From positions 1-5,020 of the forward strand of contig JAODMA010000489.1 in the NCBI GenBank assembly GCA_025464545.1: a stretch of 5,020 nt of DNA. The letters run 5' to 3'. How positions within the stretch are numbered: the stretch's first letter is position 1; every line of letters starts with the position of its first letter. The position numbers were made by a program, and so were the translations under genes. Positions 1 through 5,020 of this stretch are shown here, piece after piece. The notes below the pieces were generated by a model. The model had not been told where the DNA came from, made no database searches, and saw only the letters and a program-made list of their open reading frames with translations. Origin of the DNA: Arthrobacter sp. (GTDB lineage Bacteria; Actinomycetota; Actinomycetes; Actinomycetales; Micrococcaceae).

Positions 1-1011
1 CGCCGCCTGCCCGGCCAACCAGTAGCGGGCCCGCCGGGTGCCTGGCAGCCCTCCATGGGCCAGCGGTACCCGGCCCAGCCGTATCCGGCCCAGCCGTATC
101 CGGTCCAGCCGTACTCGGAAGGCGCCCCGCCCGGCACGGGCGCAGTGGTGTATCCGGCGCGGCTCAGTGGATACCTGGACCCCAACTTGTCCCGCTGGCT
201 CTGGCTGGTGAAGTGGTTGCTGGCCATCCCGCACTTCATCATCCTGTTCTTCCTGTGGTTCGCTCTCATCGTGGTCACGGTCGCCGCATGGTTCGCCATC
301 CTGTTTACCGGCCGCTACCCGCGCTCGCTGTTCAACTTCAACGTGGGGGTGATCCGCTGGAGCTGGCGGGTGTCCTTCTACGCCTACGGCGCGTTGGGCA
401 CGGACCGCTACCCGCCCTTCACTCTCGCCCGTACCGACTACCCGGCCGACTTCGACGTCGACTATCCCGATCGGCTGTCCCGGGGACTGGTGTTGGTCAA
501 GTCCTGGCTGCTGGCCATTCCCCACTTGCTCATCGTCGCCGTGCTGACTGGGACGGCTCGGATGTGGACAGTGCGCGACGGCGCCTGGGTGCAGGAGAGC
601 GCCGGCATCTCGCTCCTGGGACTGCTGGTGTTCATCGCCGCGGTCATCCTGCTCTTCACCGGGCAATATTGGCGGGGTCTCTTTGACTTGGTGCTGGGGC
701 TCAACCGCTGGATCTACCGGGTGATCACCTATGTGGCCCTGATGCGGGACGAATACCCGCCCTTCAACCTGGATATGGGGCCAACGGATCCGGGCGAGGC
801 ACGGAGGGATCCCAACTCCGTGCCCCCCACCGTGCCCTCGTCGGCCCTCCGCACGAATGATCAGGACCCGAAGGACCAGGACTTGCAGGCTCGGGACCGG
901 CAGCAGCAACACCTTGAGGGGCAAAGCAGTGCGGACCGTCCAGTGACGCGTGGTCCGGGTGAACCGGACGGCTCCTCACAGCCTGGGCCCACCGCCCCGC
1001 CGCGTCCCTAG
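1..1011 (+). CDS. DUF4389 domain membrane protein, two tandem repeats (5' partial)
   Basis: This is a membrane protein of unknown function with two DUF4389 units. Residues are counted from the ATG at 55. Unit A (about 33-124) and unit B (about 137-239) share a layout: YPxRLS, then LVKxWLLAIPH, a hydrophobic stretch, FTGxYxRxLF, and a closing YPPFxL. The hydrophobic segments at about 54-84, 142-166 and 185-204 predict several membrane passes. The N-terminus is Pro/Tyr/Gln-rich with three YPxQP copies. The tail from about 241 is hydrophilic, rich in Pro, Gln and Asp, and probably disordered. The frame stays open from base 1, the 18 codons before the ATG are also Pro/Gly-rich, and no Shine-Dalgarno precedes the ATG, so I infer that the true start lies left of the window. 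The stop is TAG at 1009-1011. The family call is firm, but no biochemical role is known to me. Confidence 0.88.
   Translation, partial: RRLPGQPVAGPPGAWQPSMGQRYPAQPYPAQPYPVQPYSEGAPPGTGAVVYPARLSGYLDPNLSRWLWLVKWLLAIPHFIILFFLWFALIVVTVAAWFAILFTGRYPRSLFNFNVGVIRWSWRVSFYAYGALGTDRYPPFTLARTDYPADFDVDYPDRLSRGLVLVKSWLLAIPHLLIVAVLTGTARMWTVRDGAWVQESAGISLLGLLVFIAAVILLFTGQYWRGLFDLVLGLNRWIYRVITYVALMRDEYPPFNLDMGPTDPGEARRDPNSVPPTVPSSALRTNDQDPKDQDLQARDRQQQHLEGQSSADRPVTRGPGEPDGSSQPGPTAPPRP
67..111 (+). repeat. Three tandem 15-bp units encoding YPxQP
   Basis: Three head-to-tail copies of TAYCCGGYCCAGCCG lie at 67-81, 82-96 and 97-111, in frame with the DUF4389 gene. They encode YPAQP, YPAQP and YPVQP. The copies differ only at the Y positions. 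The segment probably forms a flexible proline-rich cytoplasmic stretch in front of the membrane domain. In-frame units of this kind can change copy number between strains by slippage, which is an inference here. Confidence 0.85.
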
Positions 1012-1023
1012 CATCTTCTGCCC

Positions 1024-1047
1024 TCTTGCCACCACGCCATGGCAAGA
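1024..1047. repeat. Perfect 8-bp inverted repeat, possible operator or weak terminator
   Basis: TCTTGCCA (1024-1031) is exactly complementary to TGGCAAGA (1040-1047) across an 8-nt loop. It sits 12 nt after the DUF4389 stop and about 46 nt before the SDR start. No T-run follows, which argues against a classic intrinsic terminator. The left arm contains the candidate -35 hexamer of the SDR promoter, so an operator for a dimeric repressor is an attractive reading. The symmetry is certain; the function is inferred. Confidence 0.5.
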
Positions 1048-1054
1048 ACATAGT
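1026..1054 (+). promoter_or_regulatory. Candidate sigma-70-type promoter for the SDR gene
   Basis: TTGCCA (1026-1031) matches the -35 consensus at 5 of 6 positions. CATAGT (1049-1054) matches the -10 consensus at 4 of 6, and the spacer is 17 nt. Transcription would start near 1061, giving a leader of about 33 nt that contains the AGGAGG ribosome site. The overlap with the inverted repeat at 1024-1047 suggests repression by a bound protein. This rests on pattern matching alone, so confidence is modest. Confidence 0.35.
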
Positions 1055-1078
1055 TGAGGGAATTTACCACTCCGCGGC

Positions 1079-1084
1079 AGGAGG
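1079..1084 (+). promoter_or_regulatory. Ribosome binding site AGGAGG for the SDR gene
   Basis: A full AGGAGG lies 9 nt before the ATG at 1094. It is strong support for that start codon over any downstream candidate. Confidence 0.85.
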
Positions 1085-1093
1085 CAGGCGACG

Positions 1094-1873
1094 ATGCTGA
1101 CCAACGGGGCGCCGGGCAACGGTCTGCTGCTCGGCAAGATCGCCGTGATCTACGGGGCGGGAGGCGCCATCGGCGGCGCTGTGGCCCGCGCCTTCGCGGC
1201 TGAGAGCGCCTTCGTCTACCTCGCCGGGCGCACCGAGTCGCGGCTGCAAAAAGTAGCCCGCCAGATCCTCGAGGACGGTGGACTGGCGGAAACCGCCGTC
1301 GTCGACGCCTCAGACGAGGATCAGGTGGAGGAGTTCGTGGCGAGGGTGGCCAAGAAGAGCCGACGGATCGACATATCCTTCAACGCCATCTCCTTTGGCG
1401 ACATCCAGCAGCCGCTGATGCAGATCGACGTGGATGACTTCACCCGGCCGGTGACCCTCGCAACCCGGACCCACTTCCTCACCACCCGCGCGGCGGCGAC
1501 GCACATGATCAAGCAGCGCTCCGGCGTCGTGCTGATGTTCGGCGGTTCCGGTCCGCAGACCCTGCCGGGGCTGGGCGGCTTCAAGGTTGCCCTCGATGCC
1601 ATGGAGGGACTGCGTCGGCAGTGGGCGATTGAGCTGGGAACGTATGGCATCCGTGTGGTCACCATGGTGACCGGCGGCATCATCGAGACAATTCCCTGGC
1701 AGACCGAGGGGCGCGAGGAGATCCTCGCGGAGATCGTAAAGGCCGCCCACCTGAACCGGACGGCTACGCTGGCCGACGTCGGGAATGTGGCCTGTTTCAT
1801 CGCCTCGGACAAGGCCGGGGCCATCACCGATGCCACGGTCAATATTTCCGCCGGCGCGATCGTCGACTACTGA
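1094..1873 (+). CDS. Atypical short-chain dehydrogenase/reductase (SDR) family protein
   Basis: This 259-residue protein has the usual SDR length and order of elements, so a cytoplasmic NADP(H)-dependent oxidoreductase is likely; the substrate is unknown. The cofactor loop YGAGGAIG (20-27) replaces TGxxxGIG. Arg46 in AGRT after the second strand favours NADP(H), Asp71 fits the adenine-contact position, and NAIS (97-100) stands for the NNAG motif. The active site departs from the family. In GGFK (161-164) Lys164 matches the Lys of YxxxK, but Leu160 occupies the Tyr position, and no Tyr occurs between residues 43 and 183. By alignment the catalytic Ser position is Gly151, with Ser152 beside it. 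The C-terminal NISAGAIVDY matches the usual SDR ending. An AGGAGG site supports the ATG. It may be a reductase with shifted chemistry or a non-catalytic binding protein. The gene stands alone and converges on the molybdenum enzyme gene. Confidence 0.88.
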   Translation: MLTNGAPGNGLLLGKIAVIYGAGGAIGGAVARAFAAESAFVYLAGRTESRLQKVARQILEDGGLAETAVVDASDEDQVEEFVARVAKKSRRIDISFNAISFGDIQQPLMQIDVDDFTRPVTLATRTHFLTTRAAATHMIKQRSGVVLMFGGSGPQTLPGLGGFKVALDAMEGLRRQWAIELGTYGIRVVTMVTGGIIETIPWQTEGREEILAEIVKAAHLNRTATLADVGNVACFIASDKAGAITDATVNISAGAIVDY

Positions 1874-1891
1874 GGGCACCGGAAGGTGCCC
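1874..1891 (+). terminator. GNRA-capped hairpin directly after the SDR stop, probable terminator
   Basis: GGGCACC (1874-1880), loop GGAA (1881-1884) and GGTGCCC (1885-1891) form a perfect 7-bp GC-rich stem with a GNRA-type tetraloop. It begins on the first base after the TGA. No U-tract follows, but actinobacterial terminators often lack one. As it sits between convergent genes and the stem is symmetric, it could act on both strands. The structure is clear; the terminator role is inferred. Confidence 0.5.
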
Positions 1892-1906
1892 CTGGTGACG
1901 GTGCCA

Positions 1907-1935
1907 TGGCAGGCCCGGTGCTCTGGCAGGCCCGG
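1907..1935. repeat. 12-bp direct repeat in the convergent spacer
   Basis: TGGCAGGCCCGG occurs at 1907-1918 and again at 1924-1935, a period of 17 bp, between the two convergent stop codons. No function can be assigned. It may be a small local duplication. Confidence 0.6.
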
Positions 1936-1955
1936 GGGGAAGGGGGTAGGACCGG

Positions 1956-3089
1956 CTACTCGACCGTGACTTTGATCCGCTGAACGGCGTTGTTGCCCAT
2001 CCCCTGGTAGTTCCACACCTGCTCGAGCGGTTGCGTCGCACCGCTGGAATCGGTGGCGCGGCAGGACAGCTCGTGGTCGCCCCGGTCGGCCACCCACGGC
2101 ATCGACCAGGCGCACCAGGCAAAGGGTGCCGCCGGCTGCTCCAGCTGGGCCGGTGCCCACTTGCCGTCAATGCCCACGTCAACGCGTTGCACGGCGCCCT
2201 CTCCGGACCAGGCCCGGCCGCTCAGCATCACGGGCCCCGCGGGCAGGACCCTGCCCCGGGTGAAGAAGTCCGGGACCCCCGGCGGAACCATCAGCGAGCG
2301 GACCCTGATCCACGTGACCGGGGTGGCGGCATCGTACGCGTCCTGCTGGTAGCGGTAGGCCACCCGCTGCTGGAACCCGTCAAAAGGCTTGGTCAGCACC
2401 TTGATCGAGGTCAGCCACTTGACGCTGGCCATGCCGTACCAACCGGGCACCACCAGGCGCAGCGGGTAGCCGTGCTGTGCGGGCAGTTCCGTTCCGTTCA
2501 TCTGGTAGGCCAGGACGACGTCGGGCCGCAGCGCCTCGCCGATCGGCAGGCTCCGGGCAAACTGTTGCCGGACGCCACTCTGGATGCCGGTGTCAGCACC
2601 GGTAAACACGACCTCCACTGCATCGTCCAGCACGCCGGCCTGGGTCAGCAGGTACGCCAGCGGGACGCCGGTCCAGACGGCGGTGCCGACGCCCTCGAGC
2701 CGCCAGGGCTGGCTCAGCGGCCGGGGCCGCAGGAGTGAGCGCCCGTTCCCGGCGCATTCCAGGGTCACCGGGACGGCGATGCTTGGCGCCCGGCGGAGCG
2801 CCCGGAGGCTTAGCTCCAGCGACCGCTGCACGGCGCCGCCGATCCGCAGGTGCCAGTGGTCCGCGTCGATGAACGGGATGTCGAAATGGTTCAACAGGTA
2901 GTGCAGCCCGGCCGGCGTGATGTCATTCCGCAGCGCTTCCAGTGGCATCGAGTGGTTCCGGACGGCGAGCTGGAGTTCCTCGGCCGTCAGCGGCCCGTGG
3001 CTTGGTTCGCCGGGATGCGGCGATAGCCTCTCGGCCGGGCGGCGGGTGGTCTTCAAGATGGAGGAGTGTCTGGACATTTGCTTTGGCAT
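1956..3089 (-). CDS. Sulfite oxidase family molybdopterin-dependent oxidoreductase
   Basis: This 377-residue enzyme binds the molybdenum-pterin cofactor. Residues about 40-250 form the Oxidored_molyb domain. LECAGNGR (110-117) carries Cys112, the expected Mo ligand. HGYPLRLVVPG (206-216) and GWYGMASVKWL (216-226) are the typical cofactor-binding and core segments. Residues about 255-377 match the Ig-like Mo-co dimerisation domain and end with a WNYQGMGNNAVQR signature (359-371). Two Asn-His pairs occur, in RNH (44-46) and NH (67-68, preceded by Leu); I cannot tell which matches the Arg-Asn-His of animal sulfite oxidase. There is no signal peptide, twin-arginine leader or haem domain, so a cytoplasmic enzyme with an unknown electron acceptor is inferred. 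The ATG at 3089 is the most upstream candidate, as an in-frame TGA lies 16 codons before it. It has only a poor ribosome site, and Met5 (3077) is an alternative. The substrate may not be sulfite. Confidence 0.9.
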   Translation of the reverse strand: MPKQMSRHSSILKTTRRPAERLSPHPGEPSHGPLTAEELQLAVRNHSMPLEALRNDITPAGLHYLLNHFDIPFIDADHWHLRIGGAVQRSLELSLRALRRAPSIAVPVTLECAGNGRSLLRPRPLSQPWRLEGVGTAVWTGVPLAYLLTQAGVLDDAVEVVFTGADTGIQSGVRQQFARSLPIGEALRPDVVLAYQMNGTELPAQHGYPLRLVVPGWYGMASVKWLTSIKVLTKPFDGFQQRVAYRYQQDAYDAATPVTWIRVRSLMVPPGVPDFFTRGRVLPAGPVMLSGRAWSGEGAVQRVDVGIDGKWAPAQLEQPAAPFAWCAWSMPWVADRGDHELSCRATDSSGATQPLEQVWNYQGMGNNAVQRIKVTVE

Positions 3090-3103
3090 GGCCTGCTGCG
3101 ATT

Positions 3104-3117
3104 CTGATTCGAACCAG
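3104..3117. repeat. Near-palindrome CTGATTCGAACCAG in the leader of the molybdenum enzyme gene
   Basis: Twelve of 14 positions are symmetric around a central TTCGAA. It ends 14 nt before the ATG at 3089. In RNA the minus strand could form a 5-bp stem, with one G-U pair, closed by a UCGA loop. It overlaps a second small inverted repeat, GAACC (3111-3115) and GGTTC (3121-3125), and the two hairpins exclude each other. An operator or a leader element is possible; neither is shown. Confidence 0.35.
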
Positions 3118-3136
3118 CCCGGTTCTGGCCGGTGTC

Positions 3137-3150
3137 ACCTGCATTCAGGT
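3137..3150. repeat. Small perfect hairpin ACCTG-CATT-CAGGT
   Basis: ACCTG (3137-3141) pairs exactly with CAGGT (3146-3150) across a 4-nt loop. It lies at the expected transcription start of the candidate minus-strand promoter. At 5 bp it could be chance in this GC-rich sequence. Confidence 0.3.
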
Positions 3151-3176
3151 CTACGCCGCGGCCCGGAGGGCGTCAA
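3148..3176 (-). promoter_or_regulatory. Weak candidate promoter for the molybdenum enzyme gene
   Basis: On the minus strand TTGACG (3176-3171) matches the -35 consensus at 5 of 6 positions. TAGACC (3153-3148) matches only the first two positions and one internal position of the -10 box, but the spacer is exactly 17 nt. The start would fall near 3141, giving a leader of about 50 nt. The 148-bp gap behind the upstream gene makes an independent promoter plausible. Confidence is low because of the poor -10. Confidence 0.25.
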
Positions 3177-3237
3177 GGCTGGGGTACTCCGGCCGGCCCT
3201 TGTCTGCCTGCCGTCTCCGGGCCGCCCGCCGCGCAGC

Positions 3238-4092
3238 CTAGATTGTGTGGGACTCGGCCAGGAATTGTGCCAGGTCCAACGGCTCCCGCCCGGTGAGTTC
3301 GTGCACCGCCGACGTCGGGCCGGCGAGTTCTCCGGCGGCGATGGCGGTGTAGGTGCTCACCCAGGCGTCCACCTGCCAGGGCGGCGCGCCGTACGGCGCC
3401 CGGGAGGCGTGGGCCTCCTCAAGTGTTTCGTTCCGGAAGGTGATGATCCTGCCGGTTCCTGCTGTCAGGAGTTCCGCGGCCTGCGTCAACGAAAGGTCCT
3501 CCGGCCCGGTGAGGTCGTAGCTCCGGCCCACGTGCAGGGCTGGGTCCCGGAGCACCGTGACGGCGGCGCGGGCGACGTCGGCGCGCGCGACGGCGGCCAC
3601 CACGCCGTCCCCTGCGGGTCCGCGGATGACGCCGTCTTCCCCGGCCAGCAGCGGCAGGAAATCCAGGTAGAAGTTGTCCCGCAGGAAGGTGTAGTCCATA
3701 CCGGAGGCCCTGATGCGTTCTTCCGTGGCGTAGTGGTCCCGGCCAAGGGTGAAGACCGAATCGGGCGCCGCCCCGAAAAACGAGGTGTACACAATGTGCT
3801 GCACGCCGGCCGCGGCGGCGGCGTCGACAAACGTGTAGTGCTGCTGCCGGCGGTCTTCGGCTTCAGCCGCCGAGACCATAAAGAGTATCTTGACGCCCTG
3901 GAGGGCAGCCTCTGCGCGGACCGGATCGGCATAGGCGAAGACGACCGGAACCGCACCCTCCAGCTCCGGCGCCCGGCCGGGGTCGCGCACCAGCAGCCGC
4001 TGCGGGCTGCCGGCGGCGGCCAATTCCCGGGCCACCAGCCCACCCAGGTAGCCAGTGGAACCGGTGACGGCAAGTTCAGCAGCAGCAGCCAT
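3238..4092 (-). CDS. NmrA/QOR2-like NAD(P)-binding atypical SDR reductase
   Basis: This 284-residue Rossmann protein resembles the NmrA-like and QOR2 group of atypical SDRs, which reduce quinones or sense NADP(H). TGSTGYLGG (10-18) gives the GxxGxxG nucleotide loop, and Arg36 in LLVRD (33-37) suits the NADP phosphate. HIVYTSFFGA (99-108) is the strand-4/5 region typical of the group. The canonical YxxxK is absent: around HYATEER (120-126), Glu125 stands where Lys would follow Tyr121. WVSTYTAIAAGEL (244-256) is a conserved C-terminal segment of the actinobacterial branch. The start at 4092 is chosen over an in-frame ATG at 4155 because GGGAGG lies 9 nt before it, the Rossmann strand begins 6 residues in, and the longer form adds 21 Arg/Pro-rich residues overlapping the upstream gene. 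It follows the aldo/keto reductase with a 4-nt gap. The substrate is unknown. Confidence 0.88.
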   Translation of the reverse strand: MAAAAELAVTGSTGYLGGLVARELAAAGSPQRLLVRDPGRAPELEGAVPVVFAYADPVRAEAALQGVKILFMVSAAEAEDRRQQHYTFVDAAAAAGVQHIVYTSFFGAAPDSVFTLGRDHYATEERIRASGMDYTFLRDNFYLDFLPLLAGEDGVIRGPAGDGVVAAVARADVARAAVTVLRDPALHVGRSYDLTGPEDLSLTQAAELLTAGTGRIITFRNETLEEAHASRAPYGAPPWQVDAWVSTYTAIAAGELAGPTSAVHELTGREPLDLAQFLAESHTI

Positions 4093-4096
4093 GGTC

Positions 4097-5020
4097 CTAG
4101 GCCTCCCGTGAGGCGGGCGACTTGGTCTGCGCCGGGTCGCGCTCGGCAAGGGCACCGATGGCGGCGTCGATCTTGTCCAGAATGACCGGGTCGAGCGTCA
4201 CACCGGCGGCGGCGACGTTCTTTTCAATCTGCTCCGGACGCGACGCCCCCATGATGGCGGAGGCCACGTTTTTGTTCTGCAGCACCCAGGCGATGCTCAG
4301 CTGGGCCATGGTCAGACCGGCCTCGTCGGCGATGGGCTTGAGCTGCTGCACGCCGGTGAGGACCTCGTCCGACATCCAGCGCTCGATCGTCTTTGAGCCG
4401 CCCTTGGCGTCGGTGGCGCGGCTTCCTTCCGGAGCCGGCTTGCCGGGGTGGTACTTGCCGCTGAGGACGCCCTGCGCAATCGGGGACCAGACGATCTGGG
4501 AGATGCCCAGCTCCTCGGAGGTCGGGATCACCTCGGCCTCGATGACCCGCCACAGCATCGAGTACTGCGGCTGGTTCGAGATCAGCTGGAACCCCAGGTC
4601 CTTGGCGAGGGCGTGGCCTGCCCGGATTTGGCTGGCAGTCCACTCGCTGACGCCGATGTAGAGCGCCTTGCCCTGCCGCACGATGTCGGCGAAAGCCTGC
4701 ATGGTCTCTTCCAGCGGGGTTTCGTGGTCGTAACGATGGGCCTGGTACAGATCCACATAGTCCGTCTGGAGCCGGGTCAGCGAGCCGTCGATGGACTCCA
4801 TGATGTGTTTGCGGGACAATCCCAGATCGTTGTGGCCCTTGGGCCCCGTGGGGCCGAAGACCTTCGTGAAGATCTCCAGCGACTGTCGCCGTTCGTCCTT
4901 GAGCGCTTTGCCCAGGACGGTCTCCGCCGCGGTGTTGGCGTAGACGTCGGCGGTGTCAAAGGTACTGATACCGGCGTCGAGGGCTGCCCGGACGCATTGG
5001 GTGGCGACGTCGTTCTCCAC
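4097..5020 (-). CDS. Aldo/keto reductase (5' partial, runs off right edge)
   Basis: The visible 307 residues cover most of an NADP(H)-dependent (alpha/beta)8-barrel reductase of carbonyl compounds, of the Kv-beta/YghZ-like branch. Counted from the window edge, the catalytic tetrad is complete: Asp22 and Tyr27 in FDTADVY, Lys53 in FTKVFG and His95 in YQAHRYD. GVSEW (123-127), SNQPQYSMLWR (148-158) and the cofactor segment GASRPEQIEKN (258-268) are as expected. The first codon in the window is GTG, but I read it as an internal Val. Family members have about 20-25 more residues before it, including the first beta strand and a KLG/NLG-type opening, and no ribosome site can be seen. The real start therefore lies beyond 5020. 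The TAG stop (4097-4099) is 4 nt before the next gene's ATG, so the two form an operon. The physiological substrate is unknown; aldehydes or methylglyoxal-like compounds are a family-based guess. Confidence 0.92.
   Translation of the reverse strand: MENDVATQCVRAALDAGISTFDTADVYANTAAETVLGKALKDERRQSLEIFTKVFGPTGPKGHNDLGLSRKHIMESIDGSLTRLQTDYVDLYQAHRYDHETPLEETMQAFADIVRQGKALYIGVSEWTASQIRAGHALAKDLGFQLISNQPQYSMLWRVIEAEVIPTSEELGISQIVWSPIAQGVLSGKYHPGKPAPEGSRATDAKGGSKTIERWMSDEVLTGVQQLKPIADEAGLTMAQLSIAWVLQNKNVASAIMGASRPEQIEKNVAAAGVTLDPVILDKIDAAIGALAERDPAQTKSPASREA
4102..4107 (-). promoter_or_regulatory. Ribosome binding site GGGAGG that decides the start at 4092
   Basis: GGGAGG on the minus strand lies 9 nt before the ATG at 4092, inside the last codons of the aldo/keto reductase gene. 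It favours that start over the ATG at 4155 and implies translational coupling of the two genes. Confidence 0.75.

Noticed and set aside
1310..2182. Minus-strand open frame (290 codons) opposite the SDR gene and overlapping the molybdenum enzyme gene
   Set aside because: It crosses two well-supported genes in another frame, has no domain-like pattern and no ribosome site of note.
3110..3125. CGAAC...GTTC resembling an actinobacterial SOS (LexA) box
   Set aside because: The half-sites are 7 nt apart instead of 4, so it does not fit the CGAAC-N4-GTTCG arrangement.
3090..3125. GGTTCGAATC on the minus strand, resembling a tRNA T-arm
   Set aside because: The flanking bases do not pair as a 5-bp T-stem, and no acceptor, D-arm or anticodon arm can be found upstream in the spacer.
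4093..4155. In-frame ATG at 4155 as start of the NmrA-like gene
   Set aside because: It would overlap the aldo/keto reductase by about 59 nt and add an Arg/Pro-rich stretch not seen in the family. The ATG at 4092 has a good GGGAGG site.
2917..4185. Long plus-strand open frame (422 codons) opposite the minus-strand genes
   Set aside because: It spans the start of one gene, a spacer, a whole second gene and the end of a third. Its translation is low-complexity Arg/Gly/Pro-rich with no recognisable domain. Long antisense frames are expected in GC-rich coding DNA.
5018..5020. GTG at the right edge as the start codon of the aldo/keto reductase
   Set aside because: The family has an extra N-terminal beta strand before this point. 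The codon is the Val of a conserved internal segment, and the gene is simply cut by the window.
1..5020. Search for a novel defence, mobile or secretion system
   Set aside because: No transposase, integrase, direct-repeat array, toxin-antitoxin pair, nuclease or NTPase is present. All five genes belong to common families.

Overview
The window is high-GC DNA (roughly two thirds G+C) with strong GC bias at third codon positions and AGGAGG/GGGAGG-type ribosome sites. The proteins match families I know mainly from high-GC Actinobacteria. The DUF4389 protein, the TGSTGYLGG-type NmrA-like reductase and the ENDVATQC-type aldo/keto reductase resemble those of the Micrococcaceae (Arthrobacter and relatives). 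That taxonomic guess comes from protein style only.

Layout from left to right. (1) 1-1011, plus strand: the 3' part of a two-repeat DUF4389 membrane protein; its reading frame is open through the left edge. (2) 1012-1093: an 82-bp spacer with a perfect 8-bp inverted repeat lying over a plausible promoter, then a strong ribosome site. (3) 1094-1873, plus strand: a complete, atypical short-chain dehydrogenase/reductase (SDR) lacking the usual catalytic Tyr. (4) 1874-1955: a convergent spacer with a GNRA-capped hairpin beginning directly after the SDR stop. (5) 1956-3089, minus strand: a complete sulfite-oxidase-family molybdenum enzyme without an export signal. (6) 3090-3237: a 148-bp spacer with a weak promoter candidate and several small inverted repeats. 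(7) 3238-4092, minus strand: an NmrA/QOR2-like NAD(P)-binding reductase. (8) 4097-5020, minus strand: an aldo/keto reductase that runs off the right edge. No spacer exceeds 150 bp, so no 300-bp stretch is without a gene.

The two right-hand genes form a tight pair: a 4-nt gap, with the ribosome site of the second gene inside the end of the first. They are very probably co-transcribed and translationally coupled, and both look like NADP(H)-dependent reductases of carbonyl or quinone-type compounds. The molybdenum enzyme follows on the same strand but after a larger gap and may have its own promoter. All four complete or nearly complete enzymes are oxidoreductases, but nothing shows a shared pathway.

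I see no mobile element, CRISPR array, RNA gene, toxin-antitoxin or defence module. The window looks like an ordinary actinobacterial chromosomal region. The points most worth a second look are the non-canonical active sites of the two Rossmann enzymes and the small regulatory-looking repeats in the spacers.
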